Positions 24,992-34,536 are shown, numbered from the stretch's first letter. The stretch: 64,000 nucleotides of DNA from Haloterrigena turkmenica DSM 5511 (GCF_000025325.1 NC_013743.1:3782001-3846000); one strand, 5' to 3'. Notes: generated by a model not told the origin, from the sequence alone. Made by a program: numbers and translations.

Positions 24992-26029
24992 ATGGCAGTC
25001 GGCGAATCACAACTCGGAGGCGGTACCGACTCGGTATCGGACGAGGAGGACGAGGTCGAAGCTCGCGTCGGCTGGCGGTACACCGTCGCGCGAATCAGAC
25101 GGGACACGACGGCCCGATGGGGGCTGTACATCGTGACGTTCGTCTTGGTCGTCGCGGTATACGCGCTGATCGACAGCAACCTCTCGCGGCTCACGTTCGG
25201 GCAGGTCTCCGACTACACGTTCGCGCAGTTGCTACCGATCTTCGATCACCCCACGCACATCCCGCCGCCGGGCGAGGGACGGCAGAACGTGCCGCCGTAC
25301 TTCCCGCTCGCCGACCAGCCGTGGAACCCCTTACCGGCAGGCGGCACGCTCGAGTATCCGCTCGGAACCGATCCCGCTGGGCGGGACTACTTCACCCGCA
25401 TCGTCTACGGCACGCAGGTCTCGGTGTTCGTCGGTCTGGCCTCGACGTTCATCGGACTCTCCGGCGGGACGATCGTCGGCGCGGTCGCCGGCTACTACGG
25501 CGGCCGGGTCGACGACGTCCTGATGCGGATCGTCGAGACGGTGTACGCGATCCCGCCGCTGATCCTCATCATCGTCTTCACCGTCTTCGTCGGCGGTGCG
25601 AACATCTGGTACGCGGTGCTCGGCGTCGGGATCGCGTTCGTCCCGGTCTTCGCTCGCATCATCCGAAGTCGGGTCCTGAGTATCCGCGAGATGGACTACA
25701 TCGAGGCGGCCCAGGCGGCCGGCGTGAAGGATCGGAACGTCATCATGCGGCACGTCGTTCCGAACAGCTTCGCGCCGGTGCTGGTGTACGCGACGCTGCA
25801 GATCGGCGTGACGATCCTCATCGTCGCCGGACTCTCCTTCCTCGGGTACGGCGCACAGCCGCCGACTCCCGACTGGGGACAGATGCTCAACGTCGCCCAC
25901 AGCAACCACATGCACTCGAACATCTGGCTCTCGATCTGGCCGGGACTGGCGATCATGATCACCATCATGGGCTTCAACCTGTTCGGCGACGGCTTACAGG
26001 ACGCCCTCGACCCGCGGATCAACGACTAA
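24992..26029 (+). CDS. DppC-like ABC transporter permease
   Basis: A 345-residue permease. After an acidic cytosolic tail (1-30) and a first helix (about 46-62) comes an external loop of some 65 residues rich in proline. The characteristic GTDPAGRDYFTRIVYG follows, then five further helices. The EAA loop is YIEAAQAAGVKDRNVIMRHV. The long loop between helix 1 and the GTD motif is larger than in bacterial DppC. It forms the membrane channel with the DppB-like protein; the next gene starts 2 bp after the stop. Confidence 0.95.
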   Translation: MAVGESQLGGGTDSVSDEEDEVEARVGWRYTVARIRRDTTARWGLYIVTFVLVVAVYALIDSNLSRLTFGQVSDYTFAQLLPIFDHPTHIPPPGEGRQNVPPYFPLADQPWNPLPAGGTLEYPLGTDPAGRDYFTRIVYGTQVSVFVGLASTFIGLSGGTIVGAVAGYYGGRVDDVLMRIVETVYAIPPLILIIVFTVFVGGANIWYAVLGVGIAFVPVFARIIRSRVLSIREMDYIEAAQAAGVKDRNVIMRHVVPNSFAPVLVYATLQIGVTILIVAGLSFLGYGAQPPTPDWGQMLNVAHSNHMHSNIWLSIWPGLAIMITIMGFNLFGDGLQDALDPRIND

Positions 26030-26030
26030 C

Positions 26031-27200
26031 ATGAGTTCCGAACCACTCCTTCGCGTCGAGAACCTCAAGACGCAGTTCTTCACGGAAGCCGGTACAGTGC
26101 GCGCAGTCGACGGGATCTCCTTCGAGGTCCACGAGGGCGAGATCGTCGGCCTCGTCGGCGAGAGCGGCGCCGGCAAGTCGGTCGCCTCGATGAGCCTGCT
26201 GCGGCTCGTCGAGGATCCCGGCGAGATCGTTGCCGGCGAGATCACCTACAAGGGCGAGACGATCTTCGGCCTCGAGGAGGGGCCGAACGGCGAACTCCGG
26301 GAACGGGACGACGTGCTCTCGAACGAGGAGATCCGGACCCGGATCCGGGGTAACGAGATCGCCGTCATCTTTCAGGACCCGATGGAGTCGCTCAACCCCG
26401 TCTTCACGGTGGGCGGCCAGCTCCGGGAGTTCATCGAACTCAACCGCGGACTCCCAGAGGACGAGGCGAAAGCGGAGGCGATCGACATGCTCCGGGAGGT
26501 CGGCATCCCCGATCCCGAGCAGCGCTACGAGGAGTACCCACACCAGTTCTCCGGCGGGATGCGCCAGCGCGTGCTCATCGCGATGGCCTTAGCCTGCGAG
26601 CCCAGCCTCATCATCGCCGACGAGCCGACGACGGCCCTTGACGTCACCGTGGAGGGCCAGATCCTCGACCTCGTCGACGAGCTCCAGGCGAAGTACGGGA
26701 CGAGTTTCATCTGGGTCACCCACGATCTGGGCGTCGTCGCGGAGATCTGCGACCGCGTGAACGTCATGTACCTCGGCGAGATCATCGAGCAGGCCTCCGT
26801 GGACGACCTGTTCTACGACACCCAACACCCCTACACGAGCGCTCTGCTCGACTCGATGCCCCGCCCCGACCGAACCGTCGACGAGCTCGAGCCCATCGAG
26901 GGCGTGATGCCCGAAGCGATCGACCCGCCCTCGGGCTGTCGGTTCCACCCGCGCTGTCCCGACGCGCGGGAGGTCTGCAAGCGGGTTCACCCCGAGCCGA
27001 AAGTCGTCGCAGGCGACGGCGAACCCCATCGAGCGGCCTGCGTGAAACACGACGTCTTCGACGTGGGCTACGAGGAGAGCCCGCCGCTCGAGGGCCGCGA
27101 GCCGACGTCGAGCGGGGAGGACACCGCCAGCGCCGACTCCGACTCCGGCCTCGCCGCGAACCCGACGGCCGACGACGGCGGAGGTGAGAACCGTGAGTAG
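26031..27200 (+). CDS. DppD-like ABC transporter ATP-binding protein
   Basis: A 389-residue ATPase. Walker A GESGAGKS (about 43-50), signature FSGGMRQRV, Walker [13 protein letters not shown] and H-loop VTHDLG are all intact. The C-terminal oligopeptide/dipeptide domain carries [18 protein letters not shown] and a later cysteine, the four-cysteine motif of DppD that can hold an Fe-S cluster in some homologues. The last 45 residues are acidic and disordered. It overlaps the start of the next ATPase gene. Confidence 0.95.
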   Translation: MSSEPLLRVENLKTQFFTEAGTVRAVDGISFEVHEGEIVGLVGESGAGKSVASMSLLRLVEDPGEIVAGEITYKGETIFGLEEGPNGELRERDDVLSNEEIRTRIRGNEIAVIFQDPMESLNPVFTVGGQLREFIELNRGLPEDEAKAEAIDMLREVGIPDPEQRYEEYPHQFSGGMRQRVLIAMALACEPSLIIADEPTTALDVTVEGQILDLVDELQAKYGTSFIWVTHDLGVVAEICDRVNVMYLGEIIEQASVDDLFYDTQHPYTSALLDSMPRPDRTVDELEPIEGVMPEAIDPPSGCRFHPRCPDAREVCKRVHPEPKVVAGDGEPHRAACVKHDVFDVGYEESPPLEGREPTSSGEDTASADSDSGLAANPTADDGGGENRE

Positions 27201-28536
27201 CGGGCTTCGGTTGGGCGACGACAGCGGCTACGAGGGGGACGGCCCGCTGCTCGAGCTCGAGGCCGTCTCGAAGTACTTCGCCCAGGAGTCAGGGCTGTTC
27301 GCGGGGCTGCAGTTCGAGCCGGACCGGTTCCCGCCGATCAGTATGGACCCCGGGACGGTGCAGGCGGTCGACGACGTCTCCCTCGAGATTCGGCCCGGCG
27401 AGACGCTCGGACTCGTCGGCGAATCCGGCTGCGGGAAGAGCACGCTCGGCCGAACGATCCTGCGCCTGCTCGAGCCGACCGAGGGAGACATCTACTTCAA
27501 GGGCCGGAATCTGGCCGACCTCGGCGGCGAGGAGCTTCGGCGGACGCGCTCGGACATGCAAATGATCTTTCAGGACCCCCAGTCCTCGCTCGATCCCCGG
27601 ATGAAGGTCGGCCAGATCATCGAGGAGCCGATGCGGGCCCACGACATGTTAGACGACGAGGGACGGGAGGCGCGGGCGAAGGAACTGCTCGAGAAGGTCG
27701 GGCTCGACCCGCGCCACTATAACCGCCACCCCCACGCGTTCTCGGGGGGCCAGCGCCAGCGGATCAACCTCGCGCGAGCGCTGTCGGTCGATCCCGACTT
27801 CGTGGTCTGCGACGAACCGGTCTCCGCGCTCGACGTCTCGATTCAGGCTCAAGTGATGAACACGATGGACGAACTCCAGGAGGAGTTCGGCCTCACCTAC
27901 CTCTTCATCGCCCACGACCTCTCGGTCATCCGCTACGTCTCCGACCGCGTGGCGGTGATGTATCTGGGTCACATCGTCGAGGTCGCCGAGAAGGAGGAAT
28001 TGTTCGAGAACCCTCAGCACCCCTACACGAAGGCGTTACTCGAGTCCATCCCCGTCCCCGATCCGCGCGAGGAGGGCGTCCGCGGCGTCCTCGAGGGCGA
28101 GGTGCCGAGTCCGCAGAATCCGCCCTCGGGCTGTCGGTTCCGGACGCGGTGTCCGCGACTGATCGCGCCGGCGGAGTACGACCTGACCGATGAGGAGTGG
28201 GCCCACACCCGCGCGTTCATGCGGGCGGTCAAACGCCGGACCTTCGAGGCGATGCCGGCCGCCGAGCTCCGTCAAGAGTTCTTCGGCGGCCAGCCGCCCG
28301 GCGGCGAGGCCGGCGAGATCGTCGCCGAGGCGATCGACCGGCTCGCGACCGACCGCGACGGCGGCTCGAGCGGGGACGACGCGGCCGTCACCGACGACGA
28401 CTGGGACGAGGTGAGTTCCCTCCTGCTCGAGTCGTTCGCAGAACGGAGCATCTGCGCCGAGGAGCGACCCGCGTACGACCTCGAGCCGGCGGTCGGGTCG
28501 GGCGAACACTTCGCCGCGTGTCACCTTCACCGCTGA
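27193..28536 (+). CDS. DppF-like ABC transporter ATP-binding protein with split C-terminal domain
   Basis: A 447-residue ATPase with Walker A GESGCGKS, signature FSGGQRQR, Walker [13 protein letters not shown] and H-loop IAHDLS. GTG 27193 is chosen because ggaggtga ends six bases upstream; it overlaps the preceding stop. The usual compact cysteine motif at the end is split: CRFRTRCP comes first, then about 100 extra residues (helical [20 protein letters not shown], then an acidic linker), then [10 protein letters not shown]...FAACHLHR. Last gene of the operon. Confidence 0.94.
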   Translation: MSSGLRLGDDSGYEGDGPLLELEAVSKYFAQESGLFAGLQFEPDRFPPISMDPGTVQAVDDVSLEIRPGETLGLVGESGCGKSTLGRTILRLLEPTEGDIYFKGRNLADLGGEELRRTRSDMQMIFQDPQSSLDPRMKVGQIIEEPMRAHDMLDDEGREARAKELLEKVGLDPRHYNRHPHAFSGGQRQRINLARALSVDPDFVVCDEPVSALDVSIQAQVMNTMDELQEEFGLTYLFIAHDLSVIRYVSDRVAVMYLGHIVEVAEKEELFENPQHPYTKALLESIPVPDPREEGVRGVLEGEVPSPQNPPSGCRFRTRCPRLIAPAEYDLTDEEWAHTRAFMRAVKRRTFEAMPAAELRQEFFGGQPPGGEAGEIVAEAIDRLATDRDGGSSGDDAAVTDDDWDEVSSLLLESFAERSICAEERPAYDLEPAVGSGEHFAACHLHR

Positions 28537-28722
28537 CGGTTCGACATCGATCTCGCCATTGTATCTGATTTCGTACCCTTGATATCCTTTCTCTAGGATC
28601 GGAAATTGGTGTCGATAAATCACCCAAATTCGGCATCGAATAGGTCTAGAACGCCCGTTCGGTCGATAGTAGAATCTCTGGCCGTTACCGCTGGAACCAC
28701 ACGATCTTTCATCTCGAAAATA

Positions 28723-28729
28723 CTTATAT
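28723..28729 (+). promoter_or_regulatory. TATA box of the small ORF at 28755
   Basis: cttatat in an AT-rich context, centred 29 nt before an ATG, the arrangement of a leaderless haloarchaeal promoter. Confidence 0.5.
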
Positions 28730-28748
28730 GCGTGCCGCACTTCTTTAC

Positions 28749-29114
28749 TCATACATGAGTAAGATACTCGCAACCGTCACGGCAGGCACGCAGCGACTGG
28801 CAAAGACTCGACGAACGATCCGACACTCTCCCGAGTTCGGAGAGGACCGCACGACGAACGAGGACGGCACTCCCGCGACGCGTATCCCGACCGGCGGATT
28901 CCTCACCGGGTGAGGACGACCGCAATGTCCGCCGGGAGCGATCGCGACCCCCCTCCTTCCACTCGAGACTGACTTCGTAGCGACCGCCCCGGTTGCAGCA
29001 ACCGGTCTCCGCTGGCTCGACAGTCGTTCGCACGGCGTTGTACCGTTCGACCGCCTCCCGCAACCAGCGTTCGACGCCCGTTTCGGTTCCACTCGAAGCG
29101 ACCGTTCTAGACAT
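28749..29114 (-). CDS. Possible unknown ORF, antisense to the 52-aa candidate
   Basis: A 121-codon ORF. Its first half (VERWLREAVERYNAVRTTVE, RYEVSLEWKEGG) has haloarchaeal-like composition and codons. The second half is serine/arginine-rich and looks like antisense read-through of the small plus-strand ORF. No clear TATA box precedes it. A real gene may be shorter, or this may be a decayed gene. Function unknown. Confidence 0.3.
   Translation of the reverse strand: MSRTVASSGTETGVERWLREAVERYNAVRTTVEPAETGCCNRGGRYEVSLEWKEGGRDRSRRTLRSSSPGEESAGRDTRRGSAVLVRRAVLSELGRVSDRSSSLCQSLRACRDGCEYLTHV
28755..28913 (+). CDS. Candidate small leaderless protein (52 aa)
   Basis: Encodes a 52-residue peptide starting MSKILATVTAGTQRLAKTRR and ending IPTGGFLTG. 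It is basic in its first half, which is unusual for this organism, and matches no family I know. A well-spaced TATA box supports transcription. An ORF on the other strand covers the same bases; only one of the two is likely to be real. Confidence 0.4.
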   Translation: MSKILATVTAGTQRLAKTRRTIRHSPEFGEDRTTNEDGTPATRIPTGGFLTG

Positions 29115-29174
29115 CCGTTACCAACCCACAGAGTGGGTGAAACCACTTTGACAGCCGACGGTGTAGCGGGCGGT

Positions 29175-29657
29175 ATGGAGCTTCGACCAGCCACCCTCGA
29201 GGACCGTCCGGCGATCAGGAGCGTCGCTCGCGCCACCTGGCACGACACGTACGACGAACTCGAGCCCGACGCGATCGACGAGACGATCGACGACTGGTAC
29301 GGCGACGAGCAACTCGAGGAGGCCCTCTCGGAACCGGGGACGGCGTTTCTCGTCGCCGAGATCGACGACGCGGTCGTCGGCTTCACCCACGGCGTCGTCA
29401 GCGGGGCGGAGGGCGACGTCCTCCGGATGGCGGTGCACCCGGACCACCAGGGGCAGGGAATCGGGACGGCGTTGCACGAACGACTGTGCGAGGACCTGCA
29501 GGACTTCAACATGGAGCGCATGCGGGCGATCGACCTCGCCTCCAACGAGGGCGGCCGAGCGTTCTACGAGCGACAGGGATTCGAGCAGACTGGCGAGGGG
29601 ACCGTCGAGATGGGCGGCGAAGAGCGCCGGGAAGTCGTCTACACGCTCGAGCTCTGA
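29175..29657 (+). CDS. GNAT family N-acetyltransferase
   Basis: A 160-residue acetyl-CoA-dependent acetyltransferase. The first strand is MELRPATLEDRPAIRSV; the acetyl-CoA pyrophosphate-binding motif A is VLRMAVHPDHQGQGIGTALHE (about 85-105). NEGGRAFYERQGFEQTG marks motif B. The substrate may be a small amine, an antibiotic-like compound or a protein N-terminus and cannot be told from sequence. The start was placed at the ATG before ELRPATL; the frame extends upstream without conserved sequence. Confidence 0.92.
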   Translation: MELRPATLEDRPAIRSVARATWHDTYDELEPDAIDETIDDWYGDEQLEEALSEPGTAFLVAEIDDAVVGFTHGVVSGAEGDVLRMAVHPDHQGQGIGTALHERLCEDLQDFNMERMRAIDLASNEGGRAFYERQGFEQTGEGTVEMGGEERREVVYTLEL

Positions 29658-29862
29658 TCGTCGGGACCTCGGCGCTCGAATCGGACGAGCGAGTCGCATC
29701 CGAGCGATTGTTCTCGAGACGCCGTGCCGATCGCTGACTGTTCGCTGACAATCGCTCGTACTGGAGAGCATACGGCGGCGAACGCAGCGTAGCCGGCGCT
29801 CTCTGTAGCGAGCGGTCAATCTATTGACCGTCGCCACACCGACCGGCAGAGGCTACCAGCAA

Positions 29863-29869
29863 TTATATA
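29863..29869 (+). promoter_or_regulatory. TATA box of the metal-exporter gene
   Basis: ttatata; transcription should start near 29892, inside the inverted repeat at 29880-29895, leaving a leader of about 53 nt that ends in the ribosome-binding site ggtgagg. Confidence 0.5.
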
Positions 29870-29879
29870 CAGTATGCTG

Positions 29880-29895
29880 CTAAACCCATGTTTAG
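29880..29895. promoter_or_regulatory. Candidate operator overlapping the transcription start of the exporter gene
   Basis: CTAAAC-CCAT-GTTTAG, a perfect 6-bp inverted repeat with a 4-nt spacer, just downstream of the TATA box. The arm-spacer layout equals that of the DtxR-like boxes at 10.93-10.98 kb, although the sequence differs. Because the gene encodes a putative metal exporter, a metal-sensing repressor of the MntR/SirR kind is a reasonable guess. Confidence 0.48.
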
Positions 29896-29944
29896 AGATG
29901 TCTAATCTTTTGTTGGACCCCGCACAAACGGCGGGTGAGGACCC

Positions 29945-31168
29945 GTGAACGAACTGCTGACCGTCCTCCTCGAGTCGCTGCGGGACGGTTACGTGCAGGT
30001 GAGCGCGTTCGTCGCGGTGACGGTGCTGGCGTTCGGACTGATCCAGTACCGGACCGACGGCGCCGTGCTCTCGGTCATCGAGGAGAACGAGCGACTGCAG
30101 GTACTGTTCGGCGGCCTCCTCGGGCTGACGCCCGGCTGTGGCGGCGCCATCGTCGTGATGCCGCTGTACGTCCGCGGCACGGTCAGCTTCGGGACTGTCG
30201 TCGCGACGCTGGGGGCGACCGCGGGCGATTCGGCGTTCGTCATCCTCGCGCTCGCGCCCGAAGCCGCGCTGTACGCCTACGCCATCGCCTTCGCGGCCTC
30301 CGTCGCGACCGGCTACCTCGTCGATTCCGTCGGACTGGGCGTCACTCGAGTCGACGACGCCGTCGCGAAGCTCTCACCGGCGATGGCCGACGGCGGCACC
30401 GTCGTCAACGGCGGCGTCGGACCGAATCCCACCCACGACTACTGCGGCCCGGCGCCGGCACACGCTCACGAAGCCGGCCCGGATCGAGAGTCTCGAGTTC
30501 TCACCCCGCTCTCGCACCTCGCACACGTGCTGTGGTGGGTCGCGGCCGTCGCGGGGCTCGTCCTCGGGAGCCTCTACCTGCTGCGCGGCGGTCCCGAGGT
30601 CGCGCTGACCGCGGGCCTCAGCTTCGACGGACTCTTCACCATCACCGGCATCGTCGGCGCGGCGCTGTCGCTGTACCTCTACGCGATCGGCCGCCACTAC
30701 GTCGGTGAGGGGGAGATCGCCCGGGCGCGCGACTCCTTCGGGTCGATCTACGACACGCTCACCCACGCGGCGATGGAGACGAGTTTCGTCACCGTCTGGG
30801 TACTCGTAGCGTTCCTCGTCTACGAGTACGCCGTCCTCCTCACGGGAATCGACGTCACGACCGTCGCCGCGGCGGCCGGGGTGCTCGCCCCGATCGGCGG
30901 CGCCGTCGTCGGCCTCATTCCGGGTTGCGGCCCCCAGATCCTGCTGGCGAGCGTCTATGCCGAGGGCGGACTACCGTTTTCGGCGCTGACCGCCAACGCG
31001 ATCGCCCAGGACGGCGACGCGCTGTTCCCGCTGCTGGCCGTCGACGCCAGAGCCGCGATCGTCGCCACGATCTACAACTTCCTGCCCGCGGTCGTCGTCG
31101 GCGTCGCGCTCCACCTGCTGTGGGCGCCCGTCTTCGGGATGGCGGAGTACGGGTTCGGCGTGCTCTGA
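29945..31168 (+). CDS. Putative 10-TM metal exporter (ArsP_2/PF11449-like 'putative manganese transporter')
   Basis: A 407-residue membrane protein with about ten helices in two similar halves. Each half carries a TPGCGG/IPGCGP motif: GLTPGCGGAIVVMPLYVRG (about 60) and GLIPGCGPQILLASVYAEGG (about 325), followed by a small-residue helix ending in an acidic motif (GDSAF, AQDGDALFPLL). The central loop is rich in histidine and cysteine (THDYCG, HAHEA). This matches the family annotated as a 10-TM heavy-metal or manganese exporter. Start GTG with ggtgagg upstream. Confidence 0.85.
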   Translation: MNELLTVLLESLRDGYVQVSAFVAVTVLAFGLIQYRTDGAVLSVIEENERLQVLFGGLLGLTPGCGGAIVVMPLYVRGTVSFGTVVATLGATAGDSAFVILALAPEAALYAYAIAFAASVATGYLVDSVGLGVTRVDDAVAKLSPAMADGGTVVNGGVGPNPTHDYCGPAPAHAHEAGPDRESRVLTPLSHLAHVLWWVAAVAGLVLGSLYLLRGGPEVALTAGLSFDGLFTITGIVGAALSLYLYAIGRHYVGEGEIARARDSFGSIYDTLTHAAMETSFVTVWVLVAFLVYEYAVLLTGIDVTTVAAAAGVLAPIGGAVVGLIPGCGPQILLASVYAEGGLPFSALTANAIAQDGDALFPLLAVDARAAIVATIYNFLPAVVVGVALHLLWAPVFGMAEYGFGVL

Positions 31169-31210
31169 TCGTTTCGAATCTGTTTTCGGCGGTCGTACGC
31201 GAACGCGTCG

Positions 31211-31705
31211 TCACTCGAACGCCGCGAGGCGACCGGTGTCCGTCCCGACGAAGACCGCCACGTCGGCGACCGTCGGCCCGGTCGCGATCCCGCCCTCGAG
31301 CGATTCGGTCCAGATTTCGTCGCCCGAGGCCGCCTCGAGGGCGTGGACGACCCCGTCGTCGGTCGCCGCGTAGACGGTGCCGTCGACGACCGCGACCTGG
31401 GCCTCGAGCGCGCCCGAGAGCGTCGTCGACCACCGTTCGGCGGGATCGTCCGTCGGCGCCGACGACGGGGTGTAGCCGTCGTTACCCGGCGTTCGCTGGA
31501 ACGACGACCAGTCGTCGGCCGCGACGCCCGTACTCGACGCGTCGCTGTCGGCATCGGTTTCGTCGTCCTCGTCGGTATCGGAATCCGCGTTCTGGTCACC
31601 GCTATCGTCGGTCTCGCCGTCCAGTAGACTCGTACAGCCGGCGGCGGCGCTCAGTGCTGCCGCGCTCCCCGTCATCGCCAGGTATCGGCGCCTCGAGGCG
31701 TTCAT
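31211..31705 (-). CDS. Short PQQ-type beta-propeller-repeat lipoprotein
   Basis: A 164-residue secreted lipoprotein: twin-arginine signal ASRRRYLAMTGSAAAL, lipobox AAGC (C23), an acidic linker of about 40 residues, then two repeats of the PQQ/YVTN-like blade (VAVVDGTVYAATDDGVVHALEAASGDEIW and ATGPTVADVAVFVGTDTGRLAAFE). Complete propellers need six to eight blades, so this is either a fragment or a protein that must oligomerise. The stop codon follows the second blade cleanly. Function unknown. Confidence 0.8.
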   Translation of the reverse strand: MNASRRRYLAMTGSAAALSAAAGCTSLLDGETDDSGDQNADSDTDEDDETDADSDASSTGVAADDWSSFQRTPGNDGYTPSSAPTDDPAERWSTTLSGALEAQVAVVDGTVYAATDDGVVHALEAASGDEIWTESLEGGIATGPTVADVAVFVGTDTGRLAAFE

Positions 31706-31786
31706 GCCTCGCACAGGTCAGTGAGGAATAATAAATTCGAAGGAAAGACCGGCCGTTAGCGGTGATCGAGCGGCGGCCCGACCGGG

Positions 31787-33850
31787 TCAGAACTCCTCGG
31801 TCGGGGGTGCGATCCCCTCGTCCTCGCCGCCGGCGAGGTCGAACTCCTCGCGCACTTCGCGGATGCGGTCCCGAATGTCTGCCGCCAGTTCGAACTCGAG
31901 GTTGCTCGCCGCTTCGTCCATGCGGTCCTCGAGTTCGGCGATGTAGCGTTCGGCCTCCTCCTCGTCCTCGATCTCGCGGCCCGAGACCTGCGTGGTCTCG
32001 GTCTTACTGCCGGGCAGGTTGGTCTCGCCGACCTCCTTCTCGATCGTGGTGGGCTCGAGGCCGTGCTCCTCGTTGTACTCCTGCTGGATCCGGCGGCGGC
32101 GCTGGGTCTCCTCGATCGCCGACTCCATGGCGTTCGAGGGATCGTCGGCGTAGAGGACGACCTCGCCGTTGACGTTTCGCGCCGCGCGCCCCATCGTCTG
32201 GACGAGCGTCGTTTCGCTGCGGAGGAAGCCCTCCTGATCGGCGTCTAAGATCGCGACGAGGGAGACCTCGGGGATGTCCAGCCCCTCCCGCAGGAGGTTG
32301 ATCCCGACGAGGACGTCGATCTCGCCCAGACGCAGCGAGCGAATGATCTCATGGCGCTCGAGGGTGTCGGTCTCGTCGTGCATGTACGCGACGTCGACGC
32401 CGGCCTCCTCGAGATACTCGGTCAGGTCCTCGGCCATCCGCTTCGTGAGGGTGGTGACGAGGGTGCGCTCGTCGCGCGCGATGCGCTCGTCGATGCGGTC
32501 CATCAGGTCGTCGATCTGGCCGCTGGCCGGCGAGACCTCGATCTCGGGGTCGACGAGGTGGGTGGGCCGAACGATCTGTTCGACGATCTGGTCGCTCTCC
32601 TCGCGCTCGTAGTCGCCCGGCGTCGCCGAGACGTACAGCGTCTGGTTCGTCTTCTCCTGGAACTCTTCGAACGTGAGCGGCCGGTTGTCGTAGGCCGTCG
32701 GGAGTCGGAAGCCGTTCTCGACCAACGAGTCCTTGCGCGACTTGTCGCCGGCGTACTGGCCGCGGACCTGCGGGAGGGTCACGTGGGACTCGTCGACGAC
32801 GGTCAGGAAGTCATCCGGGAAGTAGTCCAGCAGCGTGTACGGTGCGTCGCCCGACTCGCGGTCCGAGAGGTAGACCGAGTAGTTCTCGATGCCCGAACAG
32901 TAACCCGTCTCCTGCATCATCTCGAGGTCGAAGCTCGTTCGCTCCTCGATGCGCTGGGCGGCGATCATGTCGCCTTGTCGTTCGAAGTAGGAGATGCGCT
33001 TGTCGAGGTCGGTCCGGATCTCGTCCATCGCCTCCTCGAGCGTGGTCTCCGGGATCGAGTAGTGCTCTGCCGGGTGGACGAGGACGGCCTGCTGGTCGCC
33101 CTGGGTCTTCCCCTCGAGGGGGTCGACCTTCACCATGCGGTCGATCTCGTCGCCCCAGAGTTCCACACGGACGGCGTAGCGGCCGTACATCGGGTAGATC
33201 TCGACGGTGTCGCCCCGCACGCGGAAGGTCCCCTGCGTGAAGTCGACGTCGTTGCGCTCGTAGTTCAGGTCCACCAGCCGCTTCAGCAACTCGTCGCGGC
33301 CGACCTCCTCGCCGACCTCGAGTCGCATGGACATGTCGACGTAGTTGCGCGGGTCACCGAGGCCGTAGATCGCCGAGACCGAAGCGACGACGATGACGTC
33401 CTCGCGCGTGAGGAGGGAACGGGTGGCCGAGTGGCGCAGGCGGTCGATCTCGTCGTTGATCGAGGCGTCCTTGTCGATGTAGGTGTCGGTCTGCTCGACG
33501 TAGGCCTCGGGCTGGTAGTAGTCGTAGTAGGAGACGAAGTACTCGACGGCGTTCTCCGGGAAGAGGTTTCGGAACTCCTCGTAGAGCTGGGCCGCCAGCG
33601 TTTTGTTGTGGGCGATGACGAGGGTCGGCTTCTGGATCTCCTCGATCAGCCACGAGACGGTGTTGGTCTTCCCCGACCCCGTGACGCCCAGCAGGGTCTG
33701 CTTGTCCATCCCCTGTCGGAACCCCTCGGCTAGCTGTTCGATCGCCTCGGGCTGGTCGCCCGCGGGCTCGAAGGGCGCGTCGACCGTGAACGGCCGATCG
33801 ACGTCGGGACGATCCGGCTGGAGAGGGCCTCGAGAATCGGAGTCGCTCAT
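31787..33850 (-). CDS. uvrB: Excinuclease ABC subunit B
   Basis: A 687-residue DNA-damage recognition helicase of the bacterial-type nucleotide excision system that haloarchaea acquired. Walker A is VTGSGKT (56-62); the DNA-wedging beta-hairpin region [18 protein letters not shown] lies at about 105-122. Helicase motifs include [11 protein letters not shown] (DESH), MGRAARN and [10 protein letters not shown]. The C-terminal UVR motif ([19 protein letters not shown]) binds UvrC. UvrA and UvrC are not in this window. Start chosen at MSDSDSRGP; the longer frame runs into the upstream repeat element. Confidence 0.98.
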   Translation of the reverse strand: MSDSDSRGPLQPDRPDVDRPFTVDAPFEPAGDQPEAIEQLAEGFRQGMDKQTLLGVTGSGKTNTVSWLIEEIQKPTLVIAHNKTLAAQLYEEFRNLFPENAVEYFVSYYDYYQPEAYVEQTDTYIDKDASINDEIDRLRHSATRSLLTREDVIVVASVSAIYGLGDPRNYVDMSMRLEVGEEVGRDELLKRLVDLNYERNDVDFTQGTFRVRGDTVEIYPMYGRYAVRVELWGDEIDRMVKVDPLEGKTQGDQQAVLVHPAEHYSIPETTLEEAMDEIRTDLDKRISYFERQGDMIAAQRIEERTSFDLEMMQETGYCSGIENYSVYLSDRESGDAPYTLLDYFPDDFLTVVDESHVTLPQVRGQYAGDKSRKDSLVENGFRLPTAYDNRPLTFEEFQEKTNQTLYVSATPGDYEREESDQIVEQIVRPTHLVDPEIEVSPASGQIDDLMDRIDERIARDERTLVTTLTKRMAEDLTEYLEEAGVDVAYMHDETDTLERHEIIRSLRLGEIDVLVGINLLREGLDIPEVSLVAILDADQEGFLRSETTLVQTMGRAARNVNGEVVLYADDPSNAMESAIEETQRRRRIQQEYNEEHGLEPTTIEKEVGETNLPGSKTETTQVSGREIEDEEEAERYIAELEDRMDEAASNLEFELAADIRDRIREVREEFDLAGGEDEGIAPPTEEF

Positions 33851-34223
33851 TAGCGGGATCAGGGCCTCGAGGTACTTTACGCGCTCGCATTGGGTGTCGT
33901 CGCGTTTGGATGAGATGTCCGAATTGCACTGACGACTGCCAACATCACGAAAGCCCCTGCCGCTATCGAGGAAGGTCGACGATGTAAGCACCGCAAGCCG
34001 GAGGCTGAGGAGCGCAGCGAGGTATTCGCGAGCAAAACGAGCGAATGCCAGCGAGAGCCGTAGGCTTTCGCTTGGCCCGGATGGTCGAGCACGGCAGGGG
34101 CTTTCATGGTGTCTGTAATAGCGTCGGAGTTCGAGGAGTAGACAGCACCGAAAACTCGGACTACAGCCAAACGTAGACAATGCCCGCCCAACCGTTATGC
34201 GTGGTCTCGTGCTGGATTCGACT
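33851..34223. other. 373-bp non-coding region holding a MITE-like repeat
   Basis: The core (33949-34105) is an element bounded by a perfect 14-bp inverted repeat. The remainder is plain promoter-side sequence for uvrB (minus) and the DUF7553 gene (plus). A 104-codon minus-strand ORF that covers the element is rich in S, R, H and A and is probably not a protein. Confidence 0.6.
33949..34105. repeat. MITE-like element with 14-bp perfect terminal inverted repeats
   Basis: The ends are GAAAGCCCCTGCCG (33949-33962) and its exact complement (34092-34105); weaker pairing extends a few bases on both sides (CAtCAc/CAcCAt outside, TCGA inside). The 157-bp interior is GC-rich, has no transposase, and holds small hairpins such as AGCC-GGA-GGCT and AGCC-GTA-GGCT with GNA-type loops. 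No target-site duplication is clear. It looks like a non-autonomous repeat; genome-wide copies would confirm it. Confidence 0.6.
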
Positions 34224-34490
34224 ATGACAGAGCAACTCCAGCAGGCCCGCGACGACCTCGAGGAAGCGGCCAAATCGGCCGACGACGACGTCCGGGACGA
34301 CATCCGCGAGACCACCGACGCGTTCGCCGACTACGTGATGGGCGACACCACGCCCGATCACGCGATCCTCGACGAACGGCTCAACACGCTCCGGCAGGTC
34401 CGCGAGCGGGCCGACGGCAATACCAAGGACAAGGTCGAAGAGGCGATCGAGGAAGTCGAGGACTACCGCGAGCAGGTCGACCAGGCCTGA
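34224..34490 (+). CDS. DUF7553-type small acidic protein
   Basis: An 88-residue, highly charged and entirely helical protein ([74 protein letters not shown]). It fits the haloarchaeal DUF7553 family, whose function is unknown. Probably a two- or three-helix cytosolic protein. Start at the second in-frame ATG, where the acidic sequence begins. Confidence 0.87.
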   Translation: MTEQLQQARDDLEEAAKSADDDVRDDIRETTDAFADYVMGDTTPDHAILDERLNTLRQVRERADGNTKDKVEEAIEEVEDYREQVDQA

Positions 34491-34531
34491 GCTGGTCGCT
34501 CGAGCGACTCGAGGAGCGTCGAGACGACTCG

Positions 34532-34536
34532 TTTTT
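34532..34536 (+). terminator. T-rich terminator after the DUF7553 gene
   Basis: TTTTT about 42 bases after the stop, in GC-rich surroundings; weak evidence for transcription termination. Confidence 0.28.

Noticed and set aside
33877-34191. 104-codon minus-strand ORF over the repeat at 34.0 kb
   Set aside because: It coincides with a structured repeat bounded by perfect inverted repeats; its composition is unlike haloarchaeal protein.
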